DNA of 64,000 bases from an uncultured Eggerthella sp. (GCA_959607715.1 CAUHNN010000012.1:1-64000); one strand, 5' to 3'; shown: positions 26,976-35,560, counted from the stretch's first letter. Made by a program: numbers and translations. The notes: a model not told the origin generated them from the letters alone.

Positions 26976-28052
26976 ATGGACGATTCACTTCACGATTTCA
27001 TAGAGCAGCACACCGGCGAGAACTACCTTCGCGTCCAGGACGACCTCGGAAGCGGATTCGTGCGTCTCCGCGCAGCGGAAGCGCAGCGCCGTCAGGCGAA
27101 GCAAGACATCCGATCCTTTGAGGACGTCGTCATTGAGCTTCTCAGGAATGCACGGGATGCAGGTGCTCGCAGCATATTCGTCGCAACGTGGAACGAAGGA
27201 AAGACGCGTCGCCTCACGATGCTCGATGACGGTTCCGGCATTCCGAGGGAACTGCACAAAACCGTGTTCGAGCCGTTCGTCACTTCGAAGCTCGACACCT
27301 TCCATTCCGATAGGTGGGGCGTTCACGGGCGCGGTATGGCGCTCTACTCCATCAAGCAGAACTGCCAAAACGCGCATATTGTGACTTCGGCACCTCACCT
27401 CGGATCGGTTTTCTCTGTGTCAAGCGAACCTTCCCGGTTACCCGAAAAACGCGACCAATCCACGCTACCGAGCGTAACGCGAAACGACGAGGGTGCTCTA
27501 GTGCTGAAAGGGCCCCATAACATCGCCCGGGTTGCCATGGAGTTCGCGATAGACGAACGGGGTAGGGTCGCCGTCTACGTCGGGTCTCCTGCTGAAATTG
27601 CCTCCACGCTCCACGCCCTAGCCGACGCGGCTACCTCGCGCCTTTCTTCCATTTTCGCCCACTGCGACGACACCACCCCCTATCTTCAGAGGTTCGCCTT
27701 CGCGACCGAGGTCGACGAGCTCACCGCCCTTGCCAATGAGCTTGCGCTTCCTATTTCTTCTCGTACCGCGCGCCGCATCCTGAAAGGGGAGATAGCGCCT
27801 CTTCCAACTCACCTCGAGCGCCTTGTCGAACAGAAGGAAGACGCTGAACCAGCCACGACGCTCGCTAAGAGCGCCTTGGCTAGGCGTGCGCCGGCGATTT
27901 CCGCACAAGACCTTGAGGCCTTCGGGCACGACTGCCTTGCGTCTTTCACGAAGATCGCTGAAGCATACTACCTTGAATCCGATGTCGCCCCATCGGTCAA
28001 GGTGAACCGAGGCGATCTTGTTGTTCGCATCCCGCTTGTCGAGCGCAGCTGA
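26976..28052 (+). CDS. GHKL-type ATPase of unknown role
   Basis: A 358-residue protein whose N-terminal half is a Bergerat-fold ATP site. The N-box is E54, N58, D61 in ELLRNARDAGA; the G1 box is DDGSGIP (84-90); a glycine-rich lid, GVHGRG, is at 115-120. This combination fits MutL/Hsp90/topoisomerase VI-B-like ATPases better than sensor kinases, since there is no phospho-acceptor His domain or membrane segment. The rest (about 160-358) shows no family I recognise. It lies between rny and spoVS, on the same strand, with a strong hairpin before it. The function is unknown. Confidence 0.7.
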   Translation: MDDSLHDFIEQHTGENYLRVQDDLGSGFVRLRAAEAQRRQAKQDIRSFEDVVIELLRNARDAGARSIFVATWNEGKTRRLTMLDDGSGIPRELHKTVFEPFVTSKLDTFHSDRWGVHGRGMALYSIKQNCQNAHIVTSAPHLGSVFSVSSEPSRLPEKRDQSTLPSVTRNDEGALVLKGPHNIARVAMEFAIDERGRVAVYVGSPAEIASTLHALADAATSRLSSIFAHCDDTTPYLQRFAFATEVDELTALANELALPISSRTARRILKGEIAPLPTHLERLVEQKEDAEPATTLAKSALARRAPAISAQDLEAFGHDCLASFTKIAEAYYLESDVAPSVKVNRGDLVVRIPLVERS

Positions 28053-28092
28053 GGTGAGCTTTTGCGCATGGAAGCCGAAGAGGGCTCTTTCA

Positions 28093-28121
28093 TTGCTTGT
28101 GCAAAGCGCTACGTATAGAAT
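28093..28121 (+). promoter_or_regulatory. Probable spoVS promoter
   Basis: TTGCTT (28093-28098) and TAGAAT (28116-28121) are separated by 17 bases, about 90 bases before the spoVS start. The gap between the ATPase gene and spoVS has no other feature. Confidence 0.5.
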
Positions 28122-28211
28122 GATTCAATCGGTGTATTCTGCCGTCTCGGCATATACCCGGTCGCTTAAATGCACGATAAATGTTGAACTGCAAGTACGA
28201 AAGAACACACG

Positions 28212-28562
28212 ATGAGCGTCTATTCTCCGTCTGAACAATCACGAACCGTAGGCTGCTTGAAGGTCTCTTCGAAGTCATCTCCCGCTTCCGTCGCGGGCGC
28301 CATTGCCGGAATGATGAAAGACGGTGTGCCCGTTGAGATCCAATCGGTCGGCGCCGGAGCGGTGAATCAGGCTGTGAAAGCGATCGCCATTTCCCGCGGC
28401 TTCCTTTCGCCCGTCGGTATCGAGATCGTCTGCGTCCCTTCCTTTGCCGACATCGTCATCGACGGTGAGTATCGAACCGCCATCCGTTTCGCCGTTGAGG
28501 CGCGTACTTCATCTGCGGGCGAACCCCTTCCGCTCGATCGCCCAGCCGACATCGCCGAATAG
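28212..28562 (+). CDS. spoVS: SpoVS/Alba-like nucleic-acid-binding protein
   Basis: A 116-residue protein whose central part (CLKVSSKSSPASVAGAIAG, AVNQAVKAIAISRGFL, FADIVIDGEYRTAIRFAVE) is the highly conserved SpoVS sequence, an Alba-like fold. In Bacillus it affects coat assembly and septation during sporulation. Homologues are common in non-sporulating bacteria, usually between rny and miaB, as here, where the role is unclear and may involve RNA. Both ends are slightly longer than the 86-residue Bacillus protein. Confidence 0.93.
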   Translation: MSVYSPSEQSRTVGCLKVSSKSSPASVAGAIAGMMKDGVPVEIQSVGAGAVNQAVKAIAISRGFLSPVGIEIVCVPSFADIVIDGEYRTAIRFAVEARTSSAGEPLPLDRPADIAE

Positions 28563-28591
28563 CTTTTCCCGTACGAAAGGACATCAGCCTC

Positions 28592-29995
28592 GTGGTTGAT
28601 ACTTCTCATCCTTTGAACCATATTCCCGATTGGGACGAAATCGACAACGGCACGCTCCTCGATACGACCTTTTCCGTCGTCACCTTCGGCTGCCAAATGA
28701 ACAAACACGACTCGGAACGCGTCGTCGGCATGATGAATCGCTTCGGGTCACGTAAGGTCGACACGATAGAGGAATCAGACATCGTCGTCTTTCTCACGTG
28801 TTGCGTGCGAGAGGCAGCCGACGTGCGTCTTATGGGTCAGGTTTCCTCCATCAAGAACATCCCTTTGCGCGCCGGCGCCAAGCTCCCTAAGCGCATGATC
28901 GCCATCGGCGGCTGCATCGGCCAACGCGACGGAGACGAACTGGTAAGCGCCCTTCCTCATGTCGATGTCGTCTTCGGCACCTTCAACCTTTCAAGCCTCC
29001 CGCGGCTTATCATGGATTCACTCGCCAAGCATGAACACCGCGTTGAGGTTCTCGATGAAGCCGATTCCTTCCCGACGGATCTTCCCAGCCAGCGCGAATC
29101 GAGATGGTCTGCTTGGCTCCCCATCTCCATCGGCTGCAACAACTTCTGCTCGTACTGCATCGTCCCCTACGTTCGCGGTCGCGAGAAATCGCGAACCATC
29201 GAAGATGTCGTGCGTGACGCCCAATCGCTGATCGCAGACGGCGTCAAGGAAATCACCCTCTTGGGCCAAAACGTCAATTCCTACGGTCGAGACCTGTACG
29301 GATCCCCGAAATTCGCGGAGCTGCTTCGTCGGGTTTCCGATACGGGAATCGAGAGGATACGCTTCGCTACGTCGCACCCCAAGGACCTTAACGACGAAGT
29401 CATCCGCGCGTTCTCGGAGCTCGATAACCTGATGCCCGCGCTCCATCTGCCGGTTCAATCGGGCTCCAACGATATTCTCAAGGCGATGCGTCGTCGCTAC
29501 ACACGCGAACACTACCTCGAAACCGTCGCCAAGCTTCGCGATGCACGCAGCGATATCGCGCTTTCCACAGACGTCATCGTCGGCTTCCCCGGAGAAACGG
29601 AAGAAGATTTCCAGCGCACCTTCGACCTGATCGACGAGGTGGGCTATCACCAGGTCTTCACCTTCCTCTACTCCAAACGAGAAGGCACGCCCGCCGCAGC
29701 TATGGAGGATCCGACTCCCCATGAGGTGATCCAAGCGCGCTTCGAGCGTCTCGTCGATCTTGTCCAGAAGCGCGCCTTCGAAGTGAACCAGCCTCTTGTA
29801 GGCACGGTTACGCCGGTTCTCGTGGAAGGAACATCGAAGCGCGATAGCGCCATTCTCGCCGGCCGAAATCCGATGAACCTCACCGTCCATGCACCGCTAC
29901 CGAGCGGGACCACGATCGAGGATCTTCAGGGAACGACCGTCAATGTGCGTATTAACCTGGCACGTACGTGGTACCTGAAAGGCGAGGTCCTGTGA
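28592..29995 (+). CDS. miaB: tRNA-2-methylthio-N6-dimethylallyladenosine synthase
   Basis: A 467-residue radical-SAM methylthiotransferase. The N-terminal domain has FGCQMNKHDSE, the MiaB signature; the SAM cluster is C182, C186, C189 (GCNNFCSYC); a TRAM domain follows. It adds the methylthio group to i6A37 of tRNAs, acting after MiaA, whose gene overlaps its stop. The start is a GTG with AAAGGA about 11 bases upstream. Confidence 0.95.
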   Translation: MVDTSHPLNHIPDWDEIDNGTLLDTTFSVVTFGCQMNKHDSERVVGMMNRFGSRKVDTIEESDIVVFLTCCVREAADVRLMGQVSSIKNIPLRAGAKLPKRMIAIGGCIGQRDGDELVSALPHVDVVFGTFNLSSLPRLIMDSLAKHEHRVEVLDEADSFPTDLPSQRESRWSAWLPISIGCNNFCSYCIVPYVRGREKSRTIEDVVRDAQSLIADGVKEITLLGQNVNSYGRDLYGSPKFAELLRRVSDTGIERIRFATSHPKDLNDEVIRAFSELDNLMPALHLPVQSGSNDILKAMRRRYTREHYLETVAKLRDARSDIALSTDVIVGFPGETEEDFQRTFDLIDEVGYHQVFTFLYSKREGTPAAAMEDPTPHEVIQARFERLVDLVQKRAFEVNQPLVGTVTPVLVEGTSKRDSAILAGRNPMNLTVHAPLPSGTTIEDLQGTTVNVRINLARTWYLKGEVL

Positions 29996-30930
29996 CCGCT
30001 TGCGTAATCGCCATTCTCGGTCCTACCGCCTCAGGGAAATCCGAGGTTGCGCAACTCGTTGCCGAAAGGCTCGATGGGGAAGTGATCTCCGCCGACTCCA
30101 TGCAGGTTTATCGCGGTATGAACATCGGCACGGCGAAGATCCCGCAAGCCCAACGACGCATCGTTCACCATCTCATCGACATCCTCGATCCCGGTGAACC
30201 GTACTCGGTTCAACAGTTCCAGCAGCAAGCGCGCTTCTTATTCGATGACATCGATAGCCGAGGAAAGGTTCCCGTCTTGTGCGGCGGAACAGGCCTCTAT
30301 GTGCAAGCGTCGCTTGAGGCATATGAGTTTCCTTCGGGGGAGCTTTCAAACAACGAGATCCGGGACCGGTATGAAGGAATCGCCCGCACGCAGGGGGCTA
30401 ACGCTTTATGGTCGCTTCTGAACGACACCGACCCCGCTTCTGCGGCATTGATTCATCCCAACAACATTCGACGCGTGGTAAGGGCGCTCGAAATGCATGA
30501 TCAGGGTATCTCTTACGCTCAGCAGGTCGCGGGTATGAAGGAGCTGCCCGAAGTGGTTCGTTCGATACGATTCGGGCTTAAGCGCGACCCTATCATGCTT
30601 GCCGAAAGGATCGATCAGCGCGTCGACGCCATGTTCGACCAGGGGCTCGTCCATGAAGTGAAGAGCCTTATCGACTCGGGTTTTCGCGATGCCCTCACCG
30701 CTCCGCAAGCGATTGGCTACAAAGAAGTCGTCGCCGCCCTTGATGGGGACTGCTCGCTCGACGAAGCACGAGAGCAAATCAAGATCGCCACGCGCAGATA
30801 CGCCAAGCGCCAACGAAGTTGGTTGAGGCGAGATTCGCGCCTGCGAGAACTCGACGCGGATTCGTTAGCGCCGGATGAACTCTGCGAAACGATCGTCAAG
30901 GCGTATCGCTCTTTCGCTACTATGGACTAG
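29992..30930 (+). CDS. miaA: tRNA dimethylallyltransferase
   Basis: A 312-residue enzyme that prenylates A37 of tRNAs. It has the P-loop GPTASGKS (10-17), the SADSMQVYRGMNIGTAK motif and the DILDPGEPYS segment typical of MiaA. The GTG at 29992 overlaps the miaB TGA (GTGA), indicating translational coupling; a longer frame from 29968 is not needed. MiaA and MiaB catalyse successive steps. Confidence 0.95.
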   Translation: MTACVIAILGPTASGKSEVAQLVAERLDGEVISADSMQVYRGMNIGTAKIPQAQRRIVHHLIDILDPGEPYSVQQFQQQARFLFDDIDSRGKVPVLCGGTGLYVQASLEAYEFPSGELSNNEIRDRYEGIARTQGANALWSLLNDTDPASAALIHPNNIRRVVRALEMHDQGISYAQQVAGMKELPEVVRSIRFGLKRDPIMLAERIDQRVDAMFDQGLVHEVKSLIDSGFRDALTAPQAIGYKEVVAALDGDCSLDEAREQIKIATRRYAKRQRSWLRRDSRLRELDADSLAPDELCETIVKAYRSFATMD

Positions 30931-30982
30931 ATACCCCTTCATTCACTTATCAATTTATCCGCTTGAGACAAGAGGTGATTCG

Positions 30983-31900
30983 ATGAAACTCGATTTCGTC
31001 AAACTTCATGGGCTGGGAAACGACTTCGTATTCGTCGATGATTTCGACAGAACCGTCGAACTGACGTCAGACCAGGTCGCTTTCATCTGCGATCGCCATT
31101 TCGGCATCGGAGCCGATGGCGTCGTGCTCGTTCGCCCCTCCCAGCGCGAAGAGTGCGCTGGCTACATGCACTACATCAACTCCGACGGCACCCTTGCTGA
31201 AATGTGCGGCAATGGCGTCCGCTGCTTCACGAAGTTCCTCGTCGACCACGGCTATGTCGACAAAGCACGCGGTTCCTACGTCGCCGACACGCTGCGCGGA
31301 CCCCTTCCCATCACGTTCTCCCTCAATGATGAGGGCCTGATGGCTTCGGCCACCGTCGACATGGACGAACCCATCCTCGAGCCGTCCCTCGTGCCGACCA
31401 CCCTCGATGCTACGGGTCAAACGCAAGGAGGCATTCCCTTCGCGAAGGAGGTTCCCGTCGCTTCTCCTTGGGGAGATTTCCGTTTCACGTGCGTCTCGAT
31501 GGGCAACCCCCATGCCATCTGCTTTTTCGACGACATCGAAAGCCTGCCAACTGAGTGGTTTGTAAGCGATGTTCGATCGCTCGAGACCTTCGATCTCCAG
31601 AAAATCGGCGCGTTTTTCGAATCGAACGATGTTTTCCCGGCTAAAACGAACGTCGAGTTCATCGTTCCTGCGGACGACGGTCTTCATATGCGCGTCTTCG
31701 AGCGCGGCTGCGGCGAGACCCTTGCCTGCGGAACAGGGGCATGCGCATCGCTCGTAGCCGCTGTTCTGACGGGTCGCTCCGAACGTGCGAACACGGTTCA
31801 TCTGCGCGGGGGAGCGCTTCACATCGAATGGGCGAGCAACAATCATGTCATGATGACGGGTCCTGCAACTCAAAGCTTCGTGGGATCCATCGAGCTTTAG
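30983..31900 (+). CDS. dapF: Diaminopimelate epimerase
   Basis: A 305-residue enzyme converting LL- to meso-diaminopimelate, for lysine and peptidoglycan. The two catalytic cysteines lie in EMCGNGVRCF (C75) and in the second-half motif CGETLACGTGACAS. The ATG at 30983 follows AGAGGTG; a longer frame from 30875 overlaps miaA. hflX follows after 11 bases. Confidence 0.95.
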   Translation: MKLDFVKLHGLGNDFVFVDDFDRTVELTSDQVAFICDRHFGIGADGVVLVRPSQREECAGYMHYINSDGTLAEMCGNGVRCFTKFLVDHGYVDKARGSYVADTLRGPLPITFSLNDEGLMASATVDMDEPILEPSLVPTTLDATGQTQGGIPFAKEVPVASPWGDFRFTCVSMGNPHAICFFDDIESLPTEWFVSDVRSLETFDLQKIGAFFESNDVFPAKTNVEFIVPADDGLHMRVFERGCGETLACGTGACASLVAAVLTGRSERANTVHLRGGALHIEWASNNHVMMTGPATQSFVGSIEL

Positions 31901-31911
31901 AGGGATCCTGC

Positions 31912-33228
31912 ATGATCGAATTCGAGGGAGTAAAGCAACACGGACCGGCTACGGTCATCGAGCGACCGCGCGAACGCGCGATCCTGGTAGGAGTCGACCG
32001 ACCCGGTCAGGAATGGTCGCTTTCCTCTTCGATGGCCGAGCTTGAGCGCCTCGCTTGGACGGCGGGCGCCGACATGGTGGCAAGCACGACGCAGCGTCTC
32101 GATTCACCTAACCCTCGCACTTTCGTGGGTAGTGGCAAAGCCGAGGAAATCGCTTCGTTAGCGCGCTCTTACGCAGCTGATGTGGTCATCTTCGACGACG
32201 AGCTCACGCCATCCCAGCAATCGAATCTTGAGGGAATAGTAGGCAAGGATGTCAAGGTTATCGATCGCACCGCGCTGATCTTGGATATCTTCGCCCTTCA
32301 TGCCACGAGCAAAGAAGGGCGCCTTCAGGTTCGTCTCGCCCAGAATCAGTACCTCTATCCTCGCTTGCGCGGCATGTGGGCGCATCTCGCCTCCAACAGG
32401 ATGGGTGGCGGTGTTGGATCGCGCTTCGGCGAAGGAGAAAGCCAGCTCGAGGTCGACCGACGGCTCGTTCGTCAACGCATCACCTCGATCAGACGCGAGT
32501 TGGCCGATCTTTCGAAAAAGCGCGATCTACAACGCAAGAATCGCCGCGAATCCGGGGTCTACAAAATCGCGCTTGCAGGCTACACGAACGCCGGCAAGTC
32601 CAGTTTGCTCAATGCGCTCACTGGATCTGAGGTATTGAGCTACGATAAGCTCTTCGCCACTCTCGATTCAACCACACGTCAATTGACGTTACCCGAAGGT
32701 AGGGAAGTGACGCTCACCGATACCGTCGGATTCATCCAGAAACTACCCACAACCCTTGTTGAGGCCTTCAAATCGACTCTTGACGAAATCAACGGAGCCG
32801 ATCTGGTGCTCCACGTCGTGGATGCTTCCGATGCGAACCATGAACACCAGATCGATACGGTCAACATGGTTCTGGAGCAAATCGGTGCGGAAAAGATCGG
32901 GCGCATCGAAGTCTTCAATAAAATGGATCTTTTGTCGGAAGGGGAGTTGGAAGCACTGAAGGTTCGCCATGAGCAGGCTGTCCTCACCTCTACCCTCGAT
33001 GGTTCGGGCATCGATGAGCTTATTCAGCGCATCGCCCTTACCGCATCAGCCCAGGATGAACTGCTGAAGGTCCTGATCCCATACGATAGAGGAGACCTTG
33101 TGTCTCTCGCCCATACGCGCTGTGCGGTGCTCAACGAAGAGTACACGGACCGCGGTACGTATCTTGTCGTGCGCGCTTCAGCGCAGGCCGCAGCCCAGCT
33201 TAAACCCTTCGTATCGAACGAAGGGTAG
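31912..33228 (+). CDS. hflX: GTPase HflX
   Basis: A 438-residue ribosome-associated GTPase. The N-terminal nucleotide-binding domain includes TFVGSGKAEEIA and DDELTPSQQSNLE, followed by RMGGGVGSRFGEGESQLE. The G domain has G1 GYTNAGKSSL and G3 DTVGFIQKLP. HflX splits stalled 70S ribosomes under stress. miaA and hflX are common neighbours; here dapF lies between them. It ends at a terminator shared with lexA. Confidence 0.94.
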   Translation: MIEFEGVKQHGPATVIERPRERAILVGVDRPGQEWSLSSSMAELERLAWTAGADMVASTTQRLDSPNPRTFVGSGKAEEIASLARSYAADVVIFDDELTPSQQSNLEGIVGKDVKVIDRTALILDIFALHATSKEGRLQVRLAQNQYLYPRLRGMWAHLASNRMGGGVGSRFGEGESQLEVDRRLVRQRITSIRRELADLSKKRDLQRKNRRESGVYKIALAGYTNAGKSSLLNALTGSEVLSYDKLFATLDSTTRQLTLPEGREVTLTDTVGFIQKLPTTLVEAFKSTLDEINGADLVLHVVDASDANHEHQIDTVNMVLEQIGAEKIGRIEVFNKMDLLSEGELEALKVRHEQAVLTSTLDGSGIDELIQRIALTASAQDELLKVLIPYDRGDLVSLAHTRCAVLNEEYTDRGTYLVVRASAQAAAQLKPFVSNEG

Positions 33229-33258
33229 TGCGACGCCATTCCGCTCTTGTCTCACCCT

Positions 33259-33289
33259 ATCGAGGCTCCCTCTGAATGGGAGCCTCGAT
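33259..33289. terminator. Bidirectional terminator between hflX and lexA
   Basis: A perfect 12-bp stem (33259-33270 with 33278-33289) with a 7-base loop lies between the two convergent genes, 20-30 bases from each stop. The T content beside it is low on both strands. Confidence 0.65.
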
Positions 33290-33309
33290 GCTATAAGGCA
33301 AAGAAGCCC

Positions 33310-33942
33310 CTAGTAGACGCGACGCATGACGGCTACCACTTTGCCCACGATGGAACAATCACGCGTGATGATGGGCTCCATAGATGAATTTTCAGGTTGA
33401 AGACGAATATGGTCCATTTCCTTGAAAAAGCGCTTGACGGTGGCGCCGTCGTCAATCAAGGCAACGATGATTTCACCGTTATGGGCAACCTGAGTCTGCT
33501 TCACAACGACGAAATCACCATCGTTGATACCCGCCTCGATCATCGATTCACCATGGACTTTCAGGATGAAGGATGCTGAATCGCCGACCAATTCCGTGGG
33601 AAGCGTCATGGTTTCTTCGATGTTCTCTTCAGCGAGGATCGGTTCACCGGCGGCAACGTTTCCCACAAGAGGAAGCGTAAGGGACTGGGAGGAACCCGAT
33701 TCCCCGAGTGTAGGCGCTGACTCCAAGGGGCGCGTAAGGGCTATCGAGCGGGACTTGAGGTTGTCTCGCACGATATAGCCCTTCTGTTCGAGCGTTTTGA
33801 GGTGGACGTGAACGGTGGAAGGGGAGGACAGCTCCAAGCCTTCGGCGATTTCGCGCACGGTGGGACCGAATCCCTTCGCCTCGATATACGATTCGATGAA
33901 CTCGTATACCTTCTGCTGCTTTTTAGTGAGGGAATCGCCCAT
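33310..33942 (-). CDS. lexA: SOS repressor LexA
   Basis: A 210-residue repressor. The winged-helix DNA-binding domain (1-70) has PTVREIAEGLELSSPSTVHVHL. The self-cleavage site is Ala98-Gly99 in NVAAGEP, and the serine-lysine dyad is S133 (HGESM) and K170 (TVKRFF). RecA-stimulated cleavage relieves repression. The gene is read away from a cluster of three SOS boxes, so it is autoregulated. Confidence 0.97.
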   Translation of the reverse strand: MGDSLTKKQQKVYEFIESYIEAKGFGPTVREIAEGLELSSPSTVHVHLKTLEQKGYIVRDNLKSRSIALTRPLESAPTLGESGSSQSLTLPLVGNVAAGEPILAEENIEETMTLPTELVGDSASFILKVHGESMIEAGINDGDFVVVKQTQVAHNGEIIVALIDDGATVKRFFKEMDHIRLQPENSSMEPIITRDCSIVGKVVAVMRRVY

Positions 33943-33956
33943 GGATGCTCCTTAAA

Positions 33957-33970
33957 AGAACGGATGTTCG
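33957..33970. promoter_or_regulatory. SOS box 1 of the lexA divergent region
   Basis: AGAACGGATGTTCG: one mismatch in the outermost base of CGAAC-N4-GTTCG. It overlaps the start of the lexA leader, 15 bases from its ATG. Confidence 0.85.
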
Positions 33971-33984
33971 TATTTATATTGACA

Positions 33985-33998
33985 AGAACGTATGTTCG
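33985..33998. promoter_or_regulatory. SOS box 2 of the lexA divergent region
   Basis: AGAACGTATGTTCG, exactly 28 bases on from box 1. It lies in the spacer of the + strand promoter: TTGACA at 33979-33984 and TAGAGT at 34002-34007, 17 bases apart. This promoter would drive the small membrane protein gene at 34048. Confidence 0.88.
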
Positions 33999-34004
33999 TT
34001 TTAG

Positions 34005-34033
34005 AGTATAGACGAACAAAGGTTCTATGTAAA
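34005..34033 (-). promoter_or_regulatory. lexA promoter with SOS box 3
   Basis: On the - strand, TTTACA (34028-34033) and TATACT (34005-34010) are 17 bases apart, upstream of lexA. The spacer holds CGAACAAAGGTTCT (34013-34026), one mismatch from the SOS consensus and exactly 28 bases from box 2. LexA would therefore repress both divergent promoters. Confidence 0.85.
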
Positions 34034-34047
34034 TAAGGGGGCAGGTC

Positions 34048-34305
34048 ATGGCATATCGCGCACAGTATCGAATTGAGGGATCCACGGCTCTTAAGCCTGA
34101 AGTCATCGAAACGGAACACGAGGCTCGGATCATCGATTTCAGCAAGATCAATCCGCAGGGCCATCGCGCCGATCATTCAACAACGCCTTACCACCGCTCC
34201 GACTCTCTGCGGCATCCCTATTGTGCAGAAGATCGGCGCGTCATTCTTGCAGCCACTACCGTATTCAGCTCCATTTTCATCGTTTTCGCCTTCATGGGAT
34301 TCTAG
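34048..34305 (+). CDS. Small SOS-controlled single-helix membrane protein, candidate division inhibitor
   Basis: An 85-residue protein. Residues 1-63 are polar and rich in His, Arg and Asp with no recognised domain; 65-84 form one hydrophobic helix at the very C-terminus. The ATG follows AAGGGGGCAGG. It is transcribed away from lexA through a consensus promoter overlapped by an SOS box. In other Gram-positives this position holds SOS division inhibitors (YneA in Bacillus, ChiZ/Rv2719c in Mycobacterium, DivS in Corynebacterium). Unlike YneA and ChiZ it has no LysM domain, and its helix is C-terminal. The inhibitor role is an inference from position and control. Confidence 0.65.
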   Translation: MAYRAQYRIEGSTALKPEVIETEHEARIIDFSKINPQGHRADHSTTPYHRSDSLRHPYCAEDRRVILAATTVFSSIFIVFAFMGF

Positions 34306-34389
34306 CCGCGCCCTTATCTCACCAATACAAAGGGCGTTCACTCTTCAGCAACGGGTCTAACGTGCCTGTCTCTGGACCACACTATCTTG

Positions 34390-34395
34390 TATACT
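34390..34395 (+). promoter_or_regulatory. Probable nrdR -10 box
   Basis: TATACT lies 30 bases before the nrdR start, in a short gap that follows the SOS gene. No good -35 partner is seen 17 bases upstream, so an activator or an extended element may be needed. Confidence 0.4.
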
Positions 34396-34424
34396 CGCAT
34401 GTGTTCTTCAATTAGAGGAGTAAT

Positions 34425-34868
34425 ATGCGTTGTCCTTCTTGTGGTCATCTCGAATCCAAAGTCGTTGATTCACGTCCCGTTGAAAACGGCTCGTCGATTC
34501 GCCGTCGACGCGAGTGCCTTTCCTGTGGCTCTCGATTCACTACGTACGAACGCACCGGAGAAAACCCGCTGATCATCATCAAATCAGACGGCTCGTCCGA
34601 GGCTTATGACCGAGACAAGCTTTTCCGTGGCCTGTTGATCGCTTGCGCAAAACGACCTATCTCATCTGAAAAGATCGCCACATTGATCGATGACATCGAA
34701 AACGAGCTCCGAAGCACACCTCGTCCTCAAACCACCTCCAAAGAGCTTGGCGATATGGTTCTCGAACGCCTGGCCACCCTTGATGAAGTCGCCTACATTC
34801 GCTTTGCAAGCGTATACAAGGACTTCAAGAACGTCGATGAGTTCAAAGACGCCCTGAAAGGATTCTGA
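34425..34868 (+). CDS. nrdR: Transcriptional repressor NrdR
   Basis: A 147-residue protein with an N-terminal zinc ribbon (C3, C6, C31, C34) and an ATP-cone (about 49-139). It senses ATP/dATP and represses ribonucleotide reductase genes. TAGAGGAG precedes the ATG. It is followed after 5 bases by dut, so two genes controlling the dNTP supply are probably expressed together beside the SOS locus. Confidence 0.95.
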   Translation: MRCPSCGHLESKVVDSRPVENGSSIRRRRECLSCGSRFTTYERTGENPLIIIKSDGSSEAYDRDKLFRGLLIACAKRPISSEKIATLIDDIENELRSTPRPQTTSKELGDMVLERLATLDEVAYIRFASVYKDFKNVDEFKDALKGF

Positions 34869-34873
34869 TTCGC

Positions 34874-35320
34874 ATGACGTCACCGCTTTTGAACCTTCCA
34901 ATTAAACCGCTGTGCGACAACGCAACGGTCCCCGCAAATGGCTACAAAGGTGATGCCGGATATGATCTGTGCGCCACAGAAGCACTTGTGCTCAAGCCAT
35001 TCGAACGAGCTCTTATCCCAACGGGTCTCGCCATGGCCATCCCTGAAGGTTACGCGGGATTCGTCTTGCCTCGCAGTGGCCTGGCCATCAAACAAGGGCT
35101 TTCCCTCGTCAATGCGCCGGGACTCATCGACAGCAATTACCGCGGCGAAATCAAGGTGATCGCCATCAACCTTGACCCACGTAACGACATCTCCATTTCC
35201 ATCGGCGATCGCATCGCTCAGCTCGTCATAATGAAAGTCGAACGGTGTGCGTTTACCTCAGTTGAGGAACTCGACGATACGCAGCGCGGAGTCGGAGGGT
35301 TCGGATCGTCTGGCGTGTAA
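34874..35320 (+). CDS. dut: dUTP diphosphatase
   Basis: A 148-residue trimeric dUTPase, which makes dUMP and keeps uracil out of DNA. All five motifs are visible: DAGYDL, PRSGLA, GLIDSNYRGEIKV, RIAQLVI and RGVGGFGSSG. It lies 5 bases after nrdR. Confidence 0.95.
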   Translation: MTSPLLNLPIKPLCDNATVPANGYKGDAGYDLCATEALVLKPFERALIPTGLAMAIPEGYAGFVLPRSGLAIKQGLSLVNAPGLIDSNYRGEIKVIAINLDPRNDISISIGDRIAQLVIMKVERCAFTSVEELDDTQRGVGGFGSSGV

Positions 35321-35560
35321 CGCTAGCTGCTTCTTCTTTTCACCGCATCAAGCTCTCCCCCTTCAGATCGCAAGATTTGATCTAATTGTTGATAATATAT
35401 CTTATGTAAAGTAGTTGATCACAGAACTCTTCTCTTTTGCAGACGTCACGGATGGCATTGATCTATAGGCTCCCTTCGTTCAAATCGCGTCCTTCGATCG
35501 AATCCTCTATTTGCCTCTTCATCTAAAGACGCGAATCGCTCTTCGGGCTTCGATACGGCG

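Noticed and set aside
34377..34410. NrdR-type box upstream of nrdR (ACAC...TGTAT)
   Set aside because: Only one half matches the known ACAC-type consensus; the other half does not fit, so autoregulation is not claimed.
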